NCBI GenBank assembly: GCA_045657265.1
Contig: JAZOSU010000031.1
Span: forward strand, 1 to 51,627
Length of the DNA: 51,627 nucleotides
Direction: 5' to 3'
Origin: RGIG9041 sp045657265
Lineage (GTDB): Bacteria; Bacillota; Clostridia; Oscillospirales; QAKW01
Each line of letters starts with the position of its first letter. Positions within the stretch are counted from its first letter, which is position 1. The notes below the pieces were generated by a model that worked only from the letters and a program-made list of their open reading frames with translations, did not search any database and was not told the DNA's origin. Positions 14,576 to 23,444 of the stretch are shown here, one piece after another. Position numbers and translations under genes: made by a program.

Positions 14576-15165
14576 TAATAAATCTCCTTTAATTTTTCTG
14601 CAAAAGCACAAAGAGCTTTTGCTCTGTGGCTTATTTTATTTTTTTCTTCAGAAGACATCTGAGAAAAAGTCTCACTATATCCATCGGGTACGAAAATCGG
14701 GTCATAACCGAAACCGCACTCGCCTTTTGGCTCTTTTATAAGCTCTCCATAGACGTTTCCGCGGACAGTAAACTCTTTTCCATCTTCCATAACACAGGCT
14801 ATGGCACACGCAAAATGAGCTTTTCTGTCAGTTTTATCTTCTATATTAGAAAGTAAAAAATAAAGTCTTTCTTTGTCAGTTATTCCACCACCGTAACGAG
14901 CAGAGTAAATACCAGGTTCACCTTGAAGAGCATCAACACAAAGGCCACTGTCATCAGCAACAGTAGGAATTCCCGAAAGTTTAAAAAACTCGCGTGCCTT
15001 TATGAGAGAATTTTCCTCAAAAGTAGTTCCGTTTTCTTCGGGATCACAACTGATATTCATATCTTTTGGTGTAACGAGTTCAAAACCGAGGCTATCAAAA
15101 ATTTTTCTGAATTCTTCAATTTTATGTTGGTTATTACTTGCTATTAAAAACTTACGGTTAGCCAT
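14575..15165 (-). CDS. rdgB: XTP/dITP pyrophosphatase (RdgB/HAM1)
   Basis: This 196-residue enzyme removes non-canonical purine triphosphates (XTP, dITP) from the pool. The start motif NRKFLIASNNQHKIEEF carries the substrate-binding SNNxHKxxE. FEENSLIKAREFF near 49-61 and VADDSGLCVDAL near 70-81 contain the metal-binding Glu and Asp. GECGFGYDPIFVP near 148-160 and SHRAKAL near 180 are the purine-binding segments. The start overlaps rph by 8 nt. Confidence 0.97.
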   Translation of the reverse strand: MANRKFLIASNNQHKIEEFRKIFDSLGFELVTPKDMNISCDPEENGTTFEENSLIKAREFFKLSGIPTVADDSGLCVDALQGEPGIYSARYGGGITDKERLYFLLSNIEDKTDRKAHFACAIACVMEDGKEFTVRGNVYGELIKEPKGECGFGYDPIFVPDGYSETFSQMSSEEKNKISHRAKALCAFAEKLKEIY

Positions 15166-15874
15166 TTAGCACCTCGTTTTGTTTTTCAAACAGTGTCTGC
15201 ATACCTTTTTCTGCAAGTTCCAGAAGCTCGGCAAGTTGCAATTTGGTAAGTTCTTTACCCTCTGCAGTACCCTGAACTTCTATAAATCCGCCGTTTGATG
15301 TCATAATAACGTTCATATCGGTTTCTGCTCTGCAATCCTCTTCATAGCAAAGGTCACACACAGGCTCGTCACCAACAATACCAACTGAAAGAGCGGCAAC
15401 CTGTTTTGTAATGGGATTTTCAGCAATTTCACCGTTTTCAACGAGTTTATCAATAGCAAGTGCCAAAGCTATAAAACCGCCTGTAATTGAAGCGCAACGT
15501 GTACCGCCGTCTGCTTGAATTACATCACAGTCAACAATAATACTGCGTTCACCAAGTTTTTCCATATCAACCGCACCGCGAAGAGCTCTGCCGATAAGAC
15601 GCTGAATTTCCGTACTGCGTGGTGAAAGTTTGAGTCTTGAGATATCACGTTGATTTCTCGTGGCGGTAGCTCTGGGAAGCATTGAATACTCCGCAGTCAC
15701 CCAGCCTTTTCCTGTTCCAAGCACGTGGGGAGGAACTTTTGTTTCAACAGTTGCGTTACAAAGAACTTTTGTATTGCCCTGACAGTAAAGTACGCTACCC
15801 TCTGCGTGCATAGTATAGTCTTTTTCAATTTTTATCTGACGGATTTCATCCGCATTTCTTTTATCGTATCTCAT
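15158..15874 (-). CDS. rph: Ribonuclease PH
   Basis: This 238-residue phosphorolytic exoribonuclease trims tRNA 3' ends, which here often encode CCA. Visible landmarks are the start MRYDKRNADEIR, GSVLYCQGNTKVLC near 27-40, RATATRNQRDISRLKLSPRS near 68-87 with the phosphate-binding arginines, IGRALR near 93, and DCDVIQADGGTRCASITG near 114-131. It lies 2 nt downstream of ftsY and overlaps rdgB, a very common clostridial pairing. Length is standard for the family, with no sign of inactivation. Confidence 0.97.
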   Translation of the reverse strand: MRYDKRNADEIRQIKIEKDYTMHAEGSVLYCQGNTKVLCNATVETKVPPHVLGTGKGWVTAEYSMLPRATATRNQRDISRLKLSPRSTEIQRLIGRALRGAVDMEKLGERSIIVDCDVIQADGGTRCASITGGFIALALAIDKLVENGEIAENPITKQVAALSVGIVGDEPVCDLCYEEDCRAETDMNVIMTSNGGFIEVQGTAEGKELTKLQLAELLELAEKGMQTLFEKQNEVLNG

Positions 15875-15876
15875 AA

Positions 15877-16785
15877 TTATTCAAACAATGCGTTAACGAA
15901 ATCGTTCGCATTAAACTCCTGCATATCATCCATTTGTTCGCCTACCCCGACAAATTTTATGGGCAGACCGTATTCGCACATAAGAGCAAGTGCCATTCCG
16001 CCTTTGGCAGTACCGTCAAGCTTTGTAAGCACAGCTCCTGTAAGTTTTACTGATTTTCCGAATTCTCTTGCCTGATTCATTGCATTCTGACCTGTAGCCG
16101 CATCAAGTACAAGCAAAGATTCCATATCGGCATCAGGCATCTGATTTGATATTACTTTATAGATTTTTGCAAGTTCATTCATAAGATTTACTTTATTATG
16201 AAGTCTTCCTGCTGTATCGCAAATAATAACGTCACAGTTTCTTGCTTTTGCCGCGCTTATTGTGTCAAACACAACTGCGGCAGGGTCAGCGCCCTGAGTC
16301 GATTTGATTATATCAACTCCCACTCTGTCTGCCCAAGTTTCAAGTTGTTCTCCTGCGGCAGCTCTGAATGTATCTGCGGCACCGAATATAACTTTTTTGC
16401 CTTTTTGTTTATAAATATTCGCAAGTTTTGCCGCTGTAGTGGTTTTTCCTACGCCGTTTACACCTATTAATAATATAATAGAAGGTTTTGAGTCAAGTTT
16501 CGGTTTGCAGTCAACTCTGGTCAGTATATCGCAAAGAACTGTTTTGAGTTCATCTTTAACCAGAGACGCTTCTTTTATTTTGTTTTGTTTAACATTTTCT
16601 TTGAGTTTTTCTATTATTTCAGAAGATGTTTTAACACCGATATCGGCAAGAATCAGAGTTTCCTCCAACTCGTCATAAAGGTCATCACTTATAACACCAA
16701 AAGCCGACAAAACGTTATCAAGCGTACCGCCGAAAGCCGCTTTGGTTTTAGCAAGACCTTGTTTGATTTTTTCAAAAAAGCCCAT
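15877..16785 (-). CDS. ftsY: Signal recognition particle receptor FtsY
   Basis: This 302-residue SRP GTPase consists of a helical N domain (about 1-90) and a G domain. The P-loop GVNGVGKTTTA is at about 109-119, DTFRAAAGEQLETWADRV at about 142-159, DTAGRLHNK near 197, and TKLDGTAKGG near 260. The long acidic A domain of E. coli FtsY is absent, as is usual in Firmicutes. FtsY docks SRP-bound ribosomes at the membrane translocon. Its start overlaps the smc stop by one base, so smc and ftsY are translationally coupled; the rnc gene that usually precedes smc is missing. Confidence 0.97.
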   Translation of the reverse strand: MGFFEKIKQGLAKTKAAFGGTLDNVLSAFGVISDDLYDELEETLILADIGVKTSSEIIEKLKENVKQNKIKEASLVKDELKTVLCDILTRVDCKPKLDSKPSIILLIGVNGVGKTTTAAKLANIYKQKGKKVIFGAADTFRAAAGEQLETWADRVGVDIIKSTQGADPAAVVFDTISAAKARNCDVIICDTAGRLHNKVNLMNELAKIYKVISNQMPDADMESLLVLDAATGQNAMNQAREFGKSVKLTGAVLTKLDGTAKGGMALALMCEYGLPIKFVGVGEQMDDMQEFNANDFVNALFE

Positions 16786-19700
16786 TAGAGTTTAAGCTGC
16801 CTTTCCATTTCGTTTACATCTATTGTAAGTATTTTTGATATACCCTTTTCCTGCATCGTAACACCGTATAATACATCGGCTTCTTCCATAGTACCGCGAC
16901 GGTGAGTAATTACAATAAACTGAGTTTTATCACTGAAGTCACGGAGTTTTGATGCAAACTTATCAACGTTTACATCATCAAGAGCCGCTTCAATTTCGTC
17001 TACCATACAGAAAGGAGTAGGACGTATTTTAAGTATAGCAAAATAGAGAGCTATAGCAGTAAATGACTGTTCGCCACCTGACAGAGAAACTATATTTTTG
17101 ATAATCTTTCCGGGAGGTGCAACGCGGATATCAATACCACAGTTAAGAACGTCTTCGGGGTCAAGAAGAATAAGTTCTGCTTTACCGCCTCCGAACATTT
17201 CTGCAAATATTTTGCCGAATTCCTGATTAAGAAGAGTAAACTTCTCGTTGAAAATAGAAGTCATCTGCCATAAAAGTTCTTTTATTATTTTTTCGAGTTC
17301 AGCTTTTGATTTCTTAAGGTCGTTCATCTGAGCATCAAGGAAATCAAAACGTTCTTTTACGGTTTCATATTCTTCTATAGCTTCAACGTTGACGTTACCG
17401 AGGGCGCGAATAGAGTTTTTAAGTTCCGATACGCGTTTTTTTGCATCCGCCATATTTTCAACAGGCGACGCAATTTTATGAGCTTCCGTTACGGTAAGTT
17501 CATATTCCATCAGATGATCAACTATTCTGTCTGTCTGTTCAGACACGTTCATAAGTTTGTTTTCAAAACGTGTAACCTCTTGCAAAAGATGTTCTTTTGT
17601 ATTAAGACTGTCACGCTGTCTTGCTCTGAAAGCTGTCTGTTCCGCCTCAGAACTGTTACGTTTTTCAATGAGCTCCGCTATTCTCTGTTTGCCTTCGTTC
17701 TGAGAGTTTTCAAGTTCTGCCGCCTGAGCCGAAAGTTCGGCAATTCCCTGCTCATTCTGCTCAATATTGGCAAGCGACAAGGCTATTCTGTTTTCTTTAT
17801 CTTTATTTTCTCCTGCAACGGAAGCAAGTTGAAGTTCAAGCTGTTCAATTACCGATCTGTCTGTTTCTATATCCTTAAGTATACCCATCTTAGACATATC
17901 GTTGTCAGCAATCTGAGTTTTTATCTGTTCTATTTTTGCATTGTCTTCATCGGTTTTACCCTCAAGAGACAAAAGAACGTCATCAGTTTTATGAATTTGC
18001 TCATCAAGCACAGCAATTTTCTCGTCAAACTGATTCACTTTCAGCTGAAGCGATTCAACTTCTGCATTGATAAGTTCAAGTTCTTTACTGCAACCGTCCA
18101 TAAGCTGCGCAAAAGAATCAACAACTACCTGTTTACTGTCTTTCATATCCGATACGCGATGGAGTTCTTCTTCGCACACGCGGATTTCAGCTAAAACACC
18201 GTCAAGACGGGCTGAAAGTTCGTTCTTTTCAGATTCCGATTTTGCAAAAGTTTCGTTTATCTGGTCAAGTTTCTCATTTTGTTCGCCAAGAAGTTTCTCA
18301 AGACGTTCAATTTCAAGACTTCTTGAAAGGAGTCCTGCGCTTTTTGCAGTCGAACCGCCTGTCATCGAACCGCCGGGATTTACCACCTGACCGTCAAGCG
18401 TAACTGTTTTATATCTTGCTTTCATATTTCTCGAAACATTTATTGCATCGTCGATAGTTTCACAGACAATAGTTCTGCCGAGAAGGAAGGTTATTGCTTT
18501 TTCACTGTCTTTATCCGCCGTTTCAACGAGTTCATTGGCAAGACCTATAATACCGGAGCCTGAAAGTTCATCTTTATTACAGGGTTTTGGAACAATTTCA
18601 GAAAGGGGCAAAAACGTTGCTCTTCCTGCTCTGCTGTTTTTAAGAAGCATCATTGCATTTTTAGCAGTTTTTGCATCTTTTGTAACAATATCCTGAATCG
18701 CATTACCGAGAGCAGTTTCAACTGCTATTATGTATTTTTTATCTACACGAATAAGCTGTGAAACGGTACCCAAAACTCCCGAAAGAGTTCCTCTACGGCT
18801 GTTTTCAAGAACAGTTTTAACGCTTCCTGCAAATCCTTCAAGATGTTTTTCCATATCAGAAAGAATTTTAAGGTTTTGTTCTGTTACCTGTTTTTCAGAA
18901 AGGGTTTTATCTCTGAGAACTTTTTGTTCTTCAAAACGTTTTTGTTTTACTTCGAGCATCTTTCTGAAACCGGAAGCCGAATTTTCAAGCTGAGTTTTAC
19001 TCTCTTGTTTTTCAGAGTATTCTTTTTCAAGAGAAGATATTTCTCCCAAAGCTTCGTCGTACGACTGTTTTCTCAATTCATACTCTGCTTCAAGTTCGGT
19101 TTTTCTTGAAAGTTTGGAAGTTATAGACGCGCTTTGTGATATTTTCTGAATATTGATAGCATTTTTCTCTTCGGATAATTCAAACTTACGCTGTCTTATA
19201 TCCGCAATTTCACGGCGCACGTCATCTCCGCTTTTGCTTATATTTTCAACTTCAAGATAAAGCTCACCTGTTGATTTTTCAAGGTTGCTTATCTTATCTG
19301 TTTTTTCATTTATGGCATTTGTACGCTCATCAATATTTTTCTGAATCTCTTCAGCCTTTATTGCGGCAGATTCAATTTCCTGAGTGATTTTTTCAATATT
19401 TTCACGTTCAAAGCGTATGCCTGTTTCCAAAACTGCCATACGTGAAGATATATCACTCATTTTTTCTTCAAATCCTGTGAGCGCCGCTCTGCGTTGTTCT
19501 ATCTCGATATTGATATTTTTGTTGTTTTCAAAAATATCGTTTATTTCTTTTTCAAGGTTATCTATCTCAACTGTTATATCTTCCAGTGAACCTTTTGCTA
19601 TATTATATTTTTCTTCAAATTCACGGGCGCTGTTTTTAATTTTTTCAATTTCAGCTATCCAGAGAGAAATCTCAAGGTTCTTTTTCTCATCATACATAAC

Positions 19701-20348
19701 AAGGAATTTTTTCGCCTTATTACTCTGAGATTCAAGAGACGGAAGACGCTCGGCAAGTTCGTTTACGATATCACCCAGACGCATCAGGTTTTCTTCTGTT
19801 GCATCAAGTTTACGCTGAGCTTCGTTTTTACGGTATCTGTATTTTGAAATACCTGCAACTTCTTCTATTATCTGACGTCTGTCTTCACTTTTAGGTGAGA
19901 GTATTTCAGCTATCTTACCCTGTCCGATAATAGAATATCCGTCACGTCCGATACCCGTATCCATAAACAGTTCGTGAATATCACGAAGTCTTGTCTGTGT
20001 TTTATTAATGAAATATTCACTTTCACCGCTTCTGTAGTAGCGTCTTGTAACGGTTACTTCGGAATAGTCTATATTAAGTTCTTTATCACTGTTATCAATT
20101 GTAAGGCTTACCTCTGCAAAACCCTGAGGACGACGCTGAGTGGTACCCGAAAAAATTACGTCTTCCATTTTGGAACTACGCAACGTTTTATTGGACTGTT
20201 CACCCAAAACCCAGCGTATAGCATCAGATACGTTACTCTTACCTGAGCCGTTAGGTCCAACTATTGCAGTTATACCGCTTCCAAACTCGATTTTGATTTT
20301 ATCCGGAAACGATTTAAATCCCTGCAGTTCAAGACTCTTTAAAATCAA
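16785..20348 (-). CDS. smc: Chromosome segregation ATPase SMC
   Basis: The protein has 1187 residues, the normal SMC length. The N-terminal head has Walker A GPNGSGKSNV at 31-40. Long coiled coils (about 165-500 and 670-1010) flank a hinge at about 510-665 that ends in NPGGSMTGG. The C-terminal head has the LSGGEQSFTA signature near 1090 and Walker B with FCMVDEIEAALDD near 1115. SMC with ScpAB loads at parS and organises the chromosome. The start is TTG (20346-20348), about 10 nt after AGGA; no better ATG is available. The upstream gene is an M42 peptidase, not the usual rnc. Confidence 0.97.
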   Translation of the reverse strand: MILKSLELQGFKSFPDKIKIEFGSGITAIVGPNGSGKSNVSDAIRWVLGEQSNKTLRSSKMEDVIFSGTTQRRPQGFAEVSLTIDNSDKELNIDYSEVTVTRRYYRSGESEYFINKTQTRLRDIHELFMDTGIGRDGYSIIGQGKIAEILSPKSEDRRQIIEEVAGISKYRYRKNEAQRKLDATEENLMRLGDIVNELAERLPSLESQSNKAKKFLVMYDEKKNLEISLWIAEIEKIKNSAREFEEKYNIAKGSLEDITVEIDNLEKEINDIFENNKNINIEIEQRRAALTGFEEKMSDISSRMAVLETGIRFERENIEKITQEIESAAIKAEEIQKNIDERTNAINEKTDKISNLEKSTGELYLEVENISKSGDDVRREIADIRQRKFELSEEKNAINIQKISQSASITSKLSRKTELEAEYELRKQSYDEALGEISSLEKEYSEKQESKTQLENSASGFRKMLEVKQKRFEEQKVLRDKTLSEKQVTEQNLKILSDMEKHLEGFAGSVKTVLENSRRGTLSGVLGTVSQLIRVDKKYIIAVETALGNAIQDIVTKDAKTAKNAMMLLKNSRAGRATFLPLSEIVPKPCNKDELSGSGIIGLANELVETADKDSEKAITFLLGRTIVCETIDDAINVSRNMKARYKTVTLDGQVVNPGGSMTGGSTAKSAGLLSRSLEIERLEKLLGEQNEKLDQINETFAKSESEKNELSARLDGVLAEIRVCEEELHRVSDMKDSKQVVVDSFAQLMDGCSKELELINAEVESLQLKVNQFDEKIAVLDEQIHKTDDVLLSLEGKTDEDNAKIEQIKTQIADNDMSKMGILKDIETDRSVIEQLELQLASVAGENKDKENRIALSLANIEQNEQGIAELSAQAAELENSQNEGKQRIAELIEKRNSSEAEQTAFRARQRDSLNTKEHLLQEVTRFENKLMNVSEQTDRIVDHLMEYELTVTEAHKIASPVENMADAKKRVSELKNSIRALGNVNVEAIEEYETVKERFDFLDAQMNDLKKSKAELEKIIKELLWQMTSIFNEKFTLLNQEFGKIFAEMFGGGKAELILLDPEDVLNCGIDIRVAPPGKIIKNIVSLSGGEQSFTAIALYFAILKIRPTPFCMVDEIEAALDDVNVDKFASKLRDFSDKTQFIVITHRRGTMEEADVLYGVTMQEKGISKILTIDVNEMERQLKL

Positions 20349-20391
20349 ATAAATTCACATCCTAATAGTTAATTATATAATTATATATTAA

Positions 20392-21378
20392 TTACTCTTT
20401 ATTTTCAAGTGAGTTTTCAATATAAGCTTTAATAAGCGATATGCAGGCCTCTATATCAGATTTTGATGCCATTTCCGAAACGGAATGCACGTTTCTTACA
20501 GGAACGCTGATTCCGCCTACAAGTGCGCCTCTGCCCACCTTCTGAACTGCACCTATATCCGTTCCTCCCGCAACAAGCACGTCAAGCTGATAAGGAATTT
20601 CTTTTTCTTTGGCTATATTTTCAAGCTCATCTATTATTTCTCTTGAACAAATAGCAGAAGCGTCACGGACTTTTATTGCAGCGCCGCCGTGAAGTTTACA
20701 GCCATACTGTTTACTTTCAGGAGTATCTGCCGAAACTGTCACATCCACAGCAATTGCAATATCAGGATTAATATCAAAGCCTGATACTGTTGCGCCACGA
20801 AGACCGACTTCTTCCTGAGACGTAAACACAAAGTACACCTCTGCATCTGTTTTGGGCATATTTTTAGCAACTTCCATAAGAATATAGCAGCCTATTCTGT
20901 CATCAAGAGCTTTTGAGACAACAACTTTTTCATTTTCAAAGCTATCAGCATCAAATCTTGCGCTCATACCGATATCAATAAGCTTCAAAGCATCATCTCT
21001 GTCTTTTGCGCCTATATCAACAAAGCAATTGGCAAATTTAATTTCCTTTTTGTTCTCACATACGAAAACTCCGCGCACACCGTTTTCAAAAGTAACGTGA
21101 CAATTAAGAAAATCAGCAGGTGATACGCCTCCAACTGCGCTTACACGCACAAAACCGTTTTCGTCTATAAAAGTTGCAACTATACCTATCTCGTCGGTAT
21201 GAGCCATAAACATAATACGTTTGCCCATTCCGCGTTTTACTGCTACGAGATTACCCAGCACATCGGTATATATTTTATCCGCATAAGGAGTAAGTTCATT
21301 TTTTATATATTCCGCAACGTTTTTTTCATTTCCGGAAACACCGTTTATTGAAACTAATTTTTCGAGTTTTTCAAACAT
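20392..21378 (-). CDS. M42-family metallo-aminopeptidase, copy 1
   Basis: This 328-residue protein is the third and last in transcription order of three tandem M42 genes. The co-catalytic metal site is complete: FMAHTDEIG near 60, SKALDDRIG near 166, SQEEVGLRGA near 201, the Asp in IAVDVT near 220, and VRNVHSVSE near 301. M42 enzymes form tetrahedral dodecamers that trim peptides in the cytosol. A GGAGA site precedes the ATG. The gene ends 43 nt before smc, so the peptidase set may be co-transcribed with smc. Cys-His and Glu positions differ slightly among the three copies, so they are paralogues rather than recent duplicates. Confidence 0.93.
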   Translation of the reverse strand: MFEKLEKLVSINGVSGNEKNVAEYIKNELTPYADKIYTDVLGNLVAVKRGMGKRIMFMAHTDEIGIVATFIDENGFVRVSAVGGVSPADFLNCHVTFENGVRGVFVCENKKEIKFANCFVDIGAKDRDDALKLIDIGMSARFDADSFENEKVVVSKALDDRIGCYILMEVAKNMPKTDAEVYFVFTSQEEVGLRGATVSGFDINPDIAIAVDVTVSADTPESKQYGCKLHGGAAIKVRDASAICSREIIDELENIAKEKEIPYQLDVLVAGGTDIGAVQKVGRGALVGGISVPVRNVHSVSEMASKSDIEACISLIKAYIENSLENKE

Positions 21379-21387
21379 AACAATCTC

Positions 21388-22404
21388 CTACATATTCTGC
21401 ATTTTATCCAAAACAGCGACAATAAGTTTTTCTGTCTGTTCAATATCGTCAAGCGATGCAACTCCCATAGGCGTATGCAAATACCGCACGGCAACGCTTA
21501 TTGCAATTGCTGAGCAACCTGCACCCGCTTTCTGGATTCTTCCTGAATCGTTTCCGCCTGCTACCGCCTGTTTCATCTGATATTTTATGTCATTTTCCTG
21601 CGCCGCACTGATTGCAAGTTTTATGAAATCTTTATCGTAAATAGCACATCCGTCCATAAAGGAAATAACAGGGCCATTACCGACTTTACATACTGTTGAT
21701 TTAAATTTTCCGTCTGCTATATCCGCAGCAGTTGTACCCTCAACCACAATGGAAAAATCAGGTTTTATATCAAAAGCTGCACATCCTGCGCCTATACAGC
21801 CCACCTCTTCCATTGTGCTGAAAACAAACCAGGTATCAAAAGGAAGATCTTGTTTGATTATATTGGTAAGTATCTGGCATCCCACTCTGTCATCAAGAGC
21901 TTTTGCACGTACAAGACCTTCGCCGAATTCAGCATATTCAGAGCGGAAACCCACAACGTCTCCCACAGAAACATATTTTTCTGCATCCGCTTTATCTTTT
22001 GCGCCGATATCTATATACAGCTCGTCAACTTCTTTGATAGAGTCATCGGATTTTTTCAGAAGATGTGGTGCCATCTGGCCGATAATTCCGTAGTATTTCC
22101 CCTTACCTATCATAACTTGTTTGCCGTAAAGTGTACGTGGGTCAATACCACCGAGCGTTTCAAATTTTATATATCCGTCTTCTGTAATATCAACAATAAT
22201 GAGGCCAACTTCATCCATATGAGCAGAAATCATTATAGTTGCAGGAGGTTCATATTTTCCTTTTTTGAAAGCGATTATATTACCAAGTTTATCCACTTCG
22301 GTTTTAGCATAAGGAGATATCTCATTAAGAATTGCACGTCTCACATCCCCTTCTCTGCCTGATGTCCCAAACAGTGAGGTATAGTAGCTTAAAAGTTTAT
22401 TCAT
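21388..22404 (-). CDS. M42-family metallo-aminopeptidase, copy 2
   Basis: From the ATG at 22404 (AGAAGG upstream) the protein has 338 residues. Active-site motifs are intact: SAHMDEVGL, AKALDDRVG, STMEEVGCIGA, VVEGTT with Glu in place of Asp at the fourth ligand, and RYLHTPMG. The Glu/Asp difference from copies 1 and 3 is known within the family and can accompany different residue preference. An upstream GTG frame (22413) is only three codons longer and lacks spacing. The start overlaps the end of copy 3 by 8 nt; copy 1 begins 9 nt after its stop. Confidence 0.93.
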   Translation of the reverse strand: MNKLLSYYTSLFGTSGREGDVRRAILNEISPYAKTEVDKLGNIIAFKKGKYEPPATIMISAHMDEVGLIIVDITEDGYIKFETLGGIDPRTLYGKQVMIGKGKYYGIIGQMAPHLLKKSDDSIKEVDELYIDIGAKDKADAEKYVSVGDVVGFRSEYAEFGEGLVRAKALDDRVGCQILTNIIKQDLPFDTWFVFSTMEEVGCIGAGCAAFDIKPDFSIVVEGTTAADIADGKFKSTVCKVGNGPVISFMDGCAIYDKDFIKLAISAAQENDIKYQMKQAVAGGNDSGRIQKAGAGCSAIAISVAVRYLHTPMGVASLDDIEQTEKLIVAVLDKMQNM

Positions 22405-23434
22405 TAAAAGCACCTTCTCTCTGCCCGATATACGCCATTATAAGATGGCTGAGATTTTTCATATCTTCAAGCGAAACAACCTCACCTGCAGAATGCATAT
22501 ATCGGAGAGGAAGTGACAAAAGAGCAGTAGGAACACCTGAGCGGCAGGTTACTATATTGTCCGCATTGGTTCCTGTCCTGCCGGAAGAAACTTCTGTCTG
22601 ATATGGTACGCCTCTTGTTTTGGCGGAAGTAATAAGGTTTTCAGTCATATGATTATCCAAAACAGGAGCAATAGATATTGCAGGTCCTTTGCCTATTTCT
22701 TTACCTTTTGCTTTAGATGTGTACGGTGACACAGCAAAAGTCGTATCAATAACTATAGCTTTATCGGGCATAATATCAAAAGCCGCGGTTTTCGCACCGT
22801 AACCACCGAATTCTTCGCCGGCAGAAAAGACCGCATAAACATCAAATCTGGGATTTACTTTAGAAAGAAGAGTCATAACGTTTACAAGCACAGAAACCGA
22901 CGCTCTGTTATCAAAAGATTTTCCCATAACAAGATTATTTCTAAGGTCAGCGCAAGAGGAGCGCAAAGTTATATAATCACCCACTCTTACAAGCTCTTTT
23001 GCTTTCTGGGCGGAAAAACCGATATCTATAACCATTTCATCCATATTTATTTTTTTCTTTGTATCTGCATCTTTTAAAAGGTGGGGAGGCAATGATGCAA
23101 CAATGCCGGTAAGATGTGTTTTTGAAAGCACAGTAACTGTAGATGCAGGTAAAATTCTTGAATCAATTCCTGTATGGTTTGCAAAGTGTATAAATCCGTT
23201 ATCGTCAACCCCCGTAACTACGAGACTCACTTCGTCTGCATGAGCATCAATCATTATTCTGGGAGCACCTGGAATTTTAGAATGTTTTACCGCAATAAGA
23301 TTACCTGTATTATCACGATAGCATTTATCCGCAAAAGGTTTAACAAGACGTTCAAGAGAAGCGAGAAGTTCTTCTCTGCCGCTTGGTGCAGTATCGCAGC
23401 ACAGTTCAAATAGATAATTTTTTAATTTTTCCAA
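22397..23434 (-). CDS. M42-family metallo-aminopeptidase, copy 3
   Basis: This 345-residue copy is first in transcription order of the three. It starts with TTG (23432-23434). Its AGGAGG site overlaps the murD stop codon (TAGGAGG), so it is coupled to murD. The metal site is present but divergent: DAHADEVSLV, KSFDNRASVS (DN where the other two have DD), SAGEEFGGYGA, VIDTTF and RYMHSAGEV. The second Asp of the DD pair is not itself a metal ligand in the family, so activity is plausible, but this is the most divergent of the three. Substrate preference is unknown. Confidence 0.92.
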   Translation of the reverse strand: MEKLKNYLFELCCDTAPSGREELLASLERLVKPFADKCYRDNTGNLIAVKHSKIPGAPRIMIDAHADEVSLVVTGVDDNGFIHFANHTGIDSRILPASTVTVLSKTHLTGIVASLPPHLLKDADTKKKINMDEMVIDIGFSAQKAKELVRVGDYITLRSSCADLRNNLVMGKSFDNRASVSVLVNVMTLLSKVNPRFDVYAVFSAGEEFGGYGAKTAAFDIMPDKAIVIDTTFAVSPYTSKAKGKEIGKGPAISIAPVLDNHMTENLITSAKTRGVPYQTEVSSGRTGTNADNIVTCRSGVPTALLSLPLRYMHSAGEVVSLEDMKNLSHLIMAYIGQREGAFNE

Positions 23435-23444
23435 AATCTGCCTC

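Noticed and set aside
17478..18194. Long open frame (238 codons) on the plus strand inside smc
   Set aside because: It is antisense to the SMC coiled coil, where repetitive Glu/Lys/Ala codons leave few stops on the opposite strand. Composition is Phe/Cys/Lys-rich and no ribosome site is seen.
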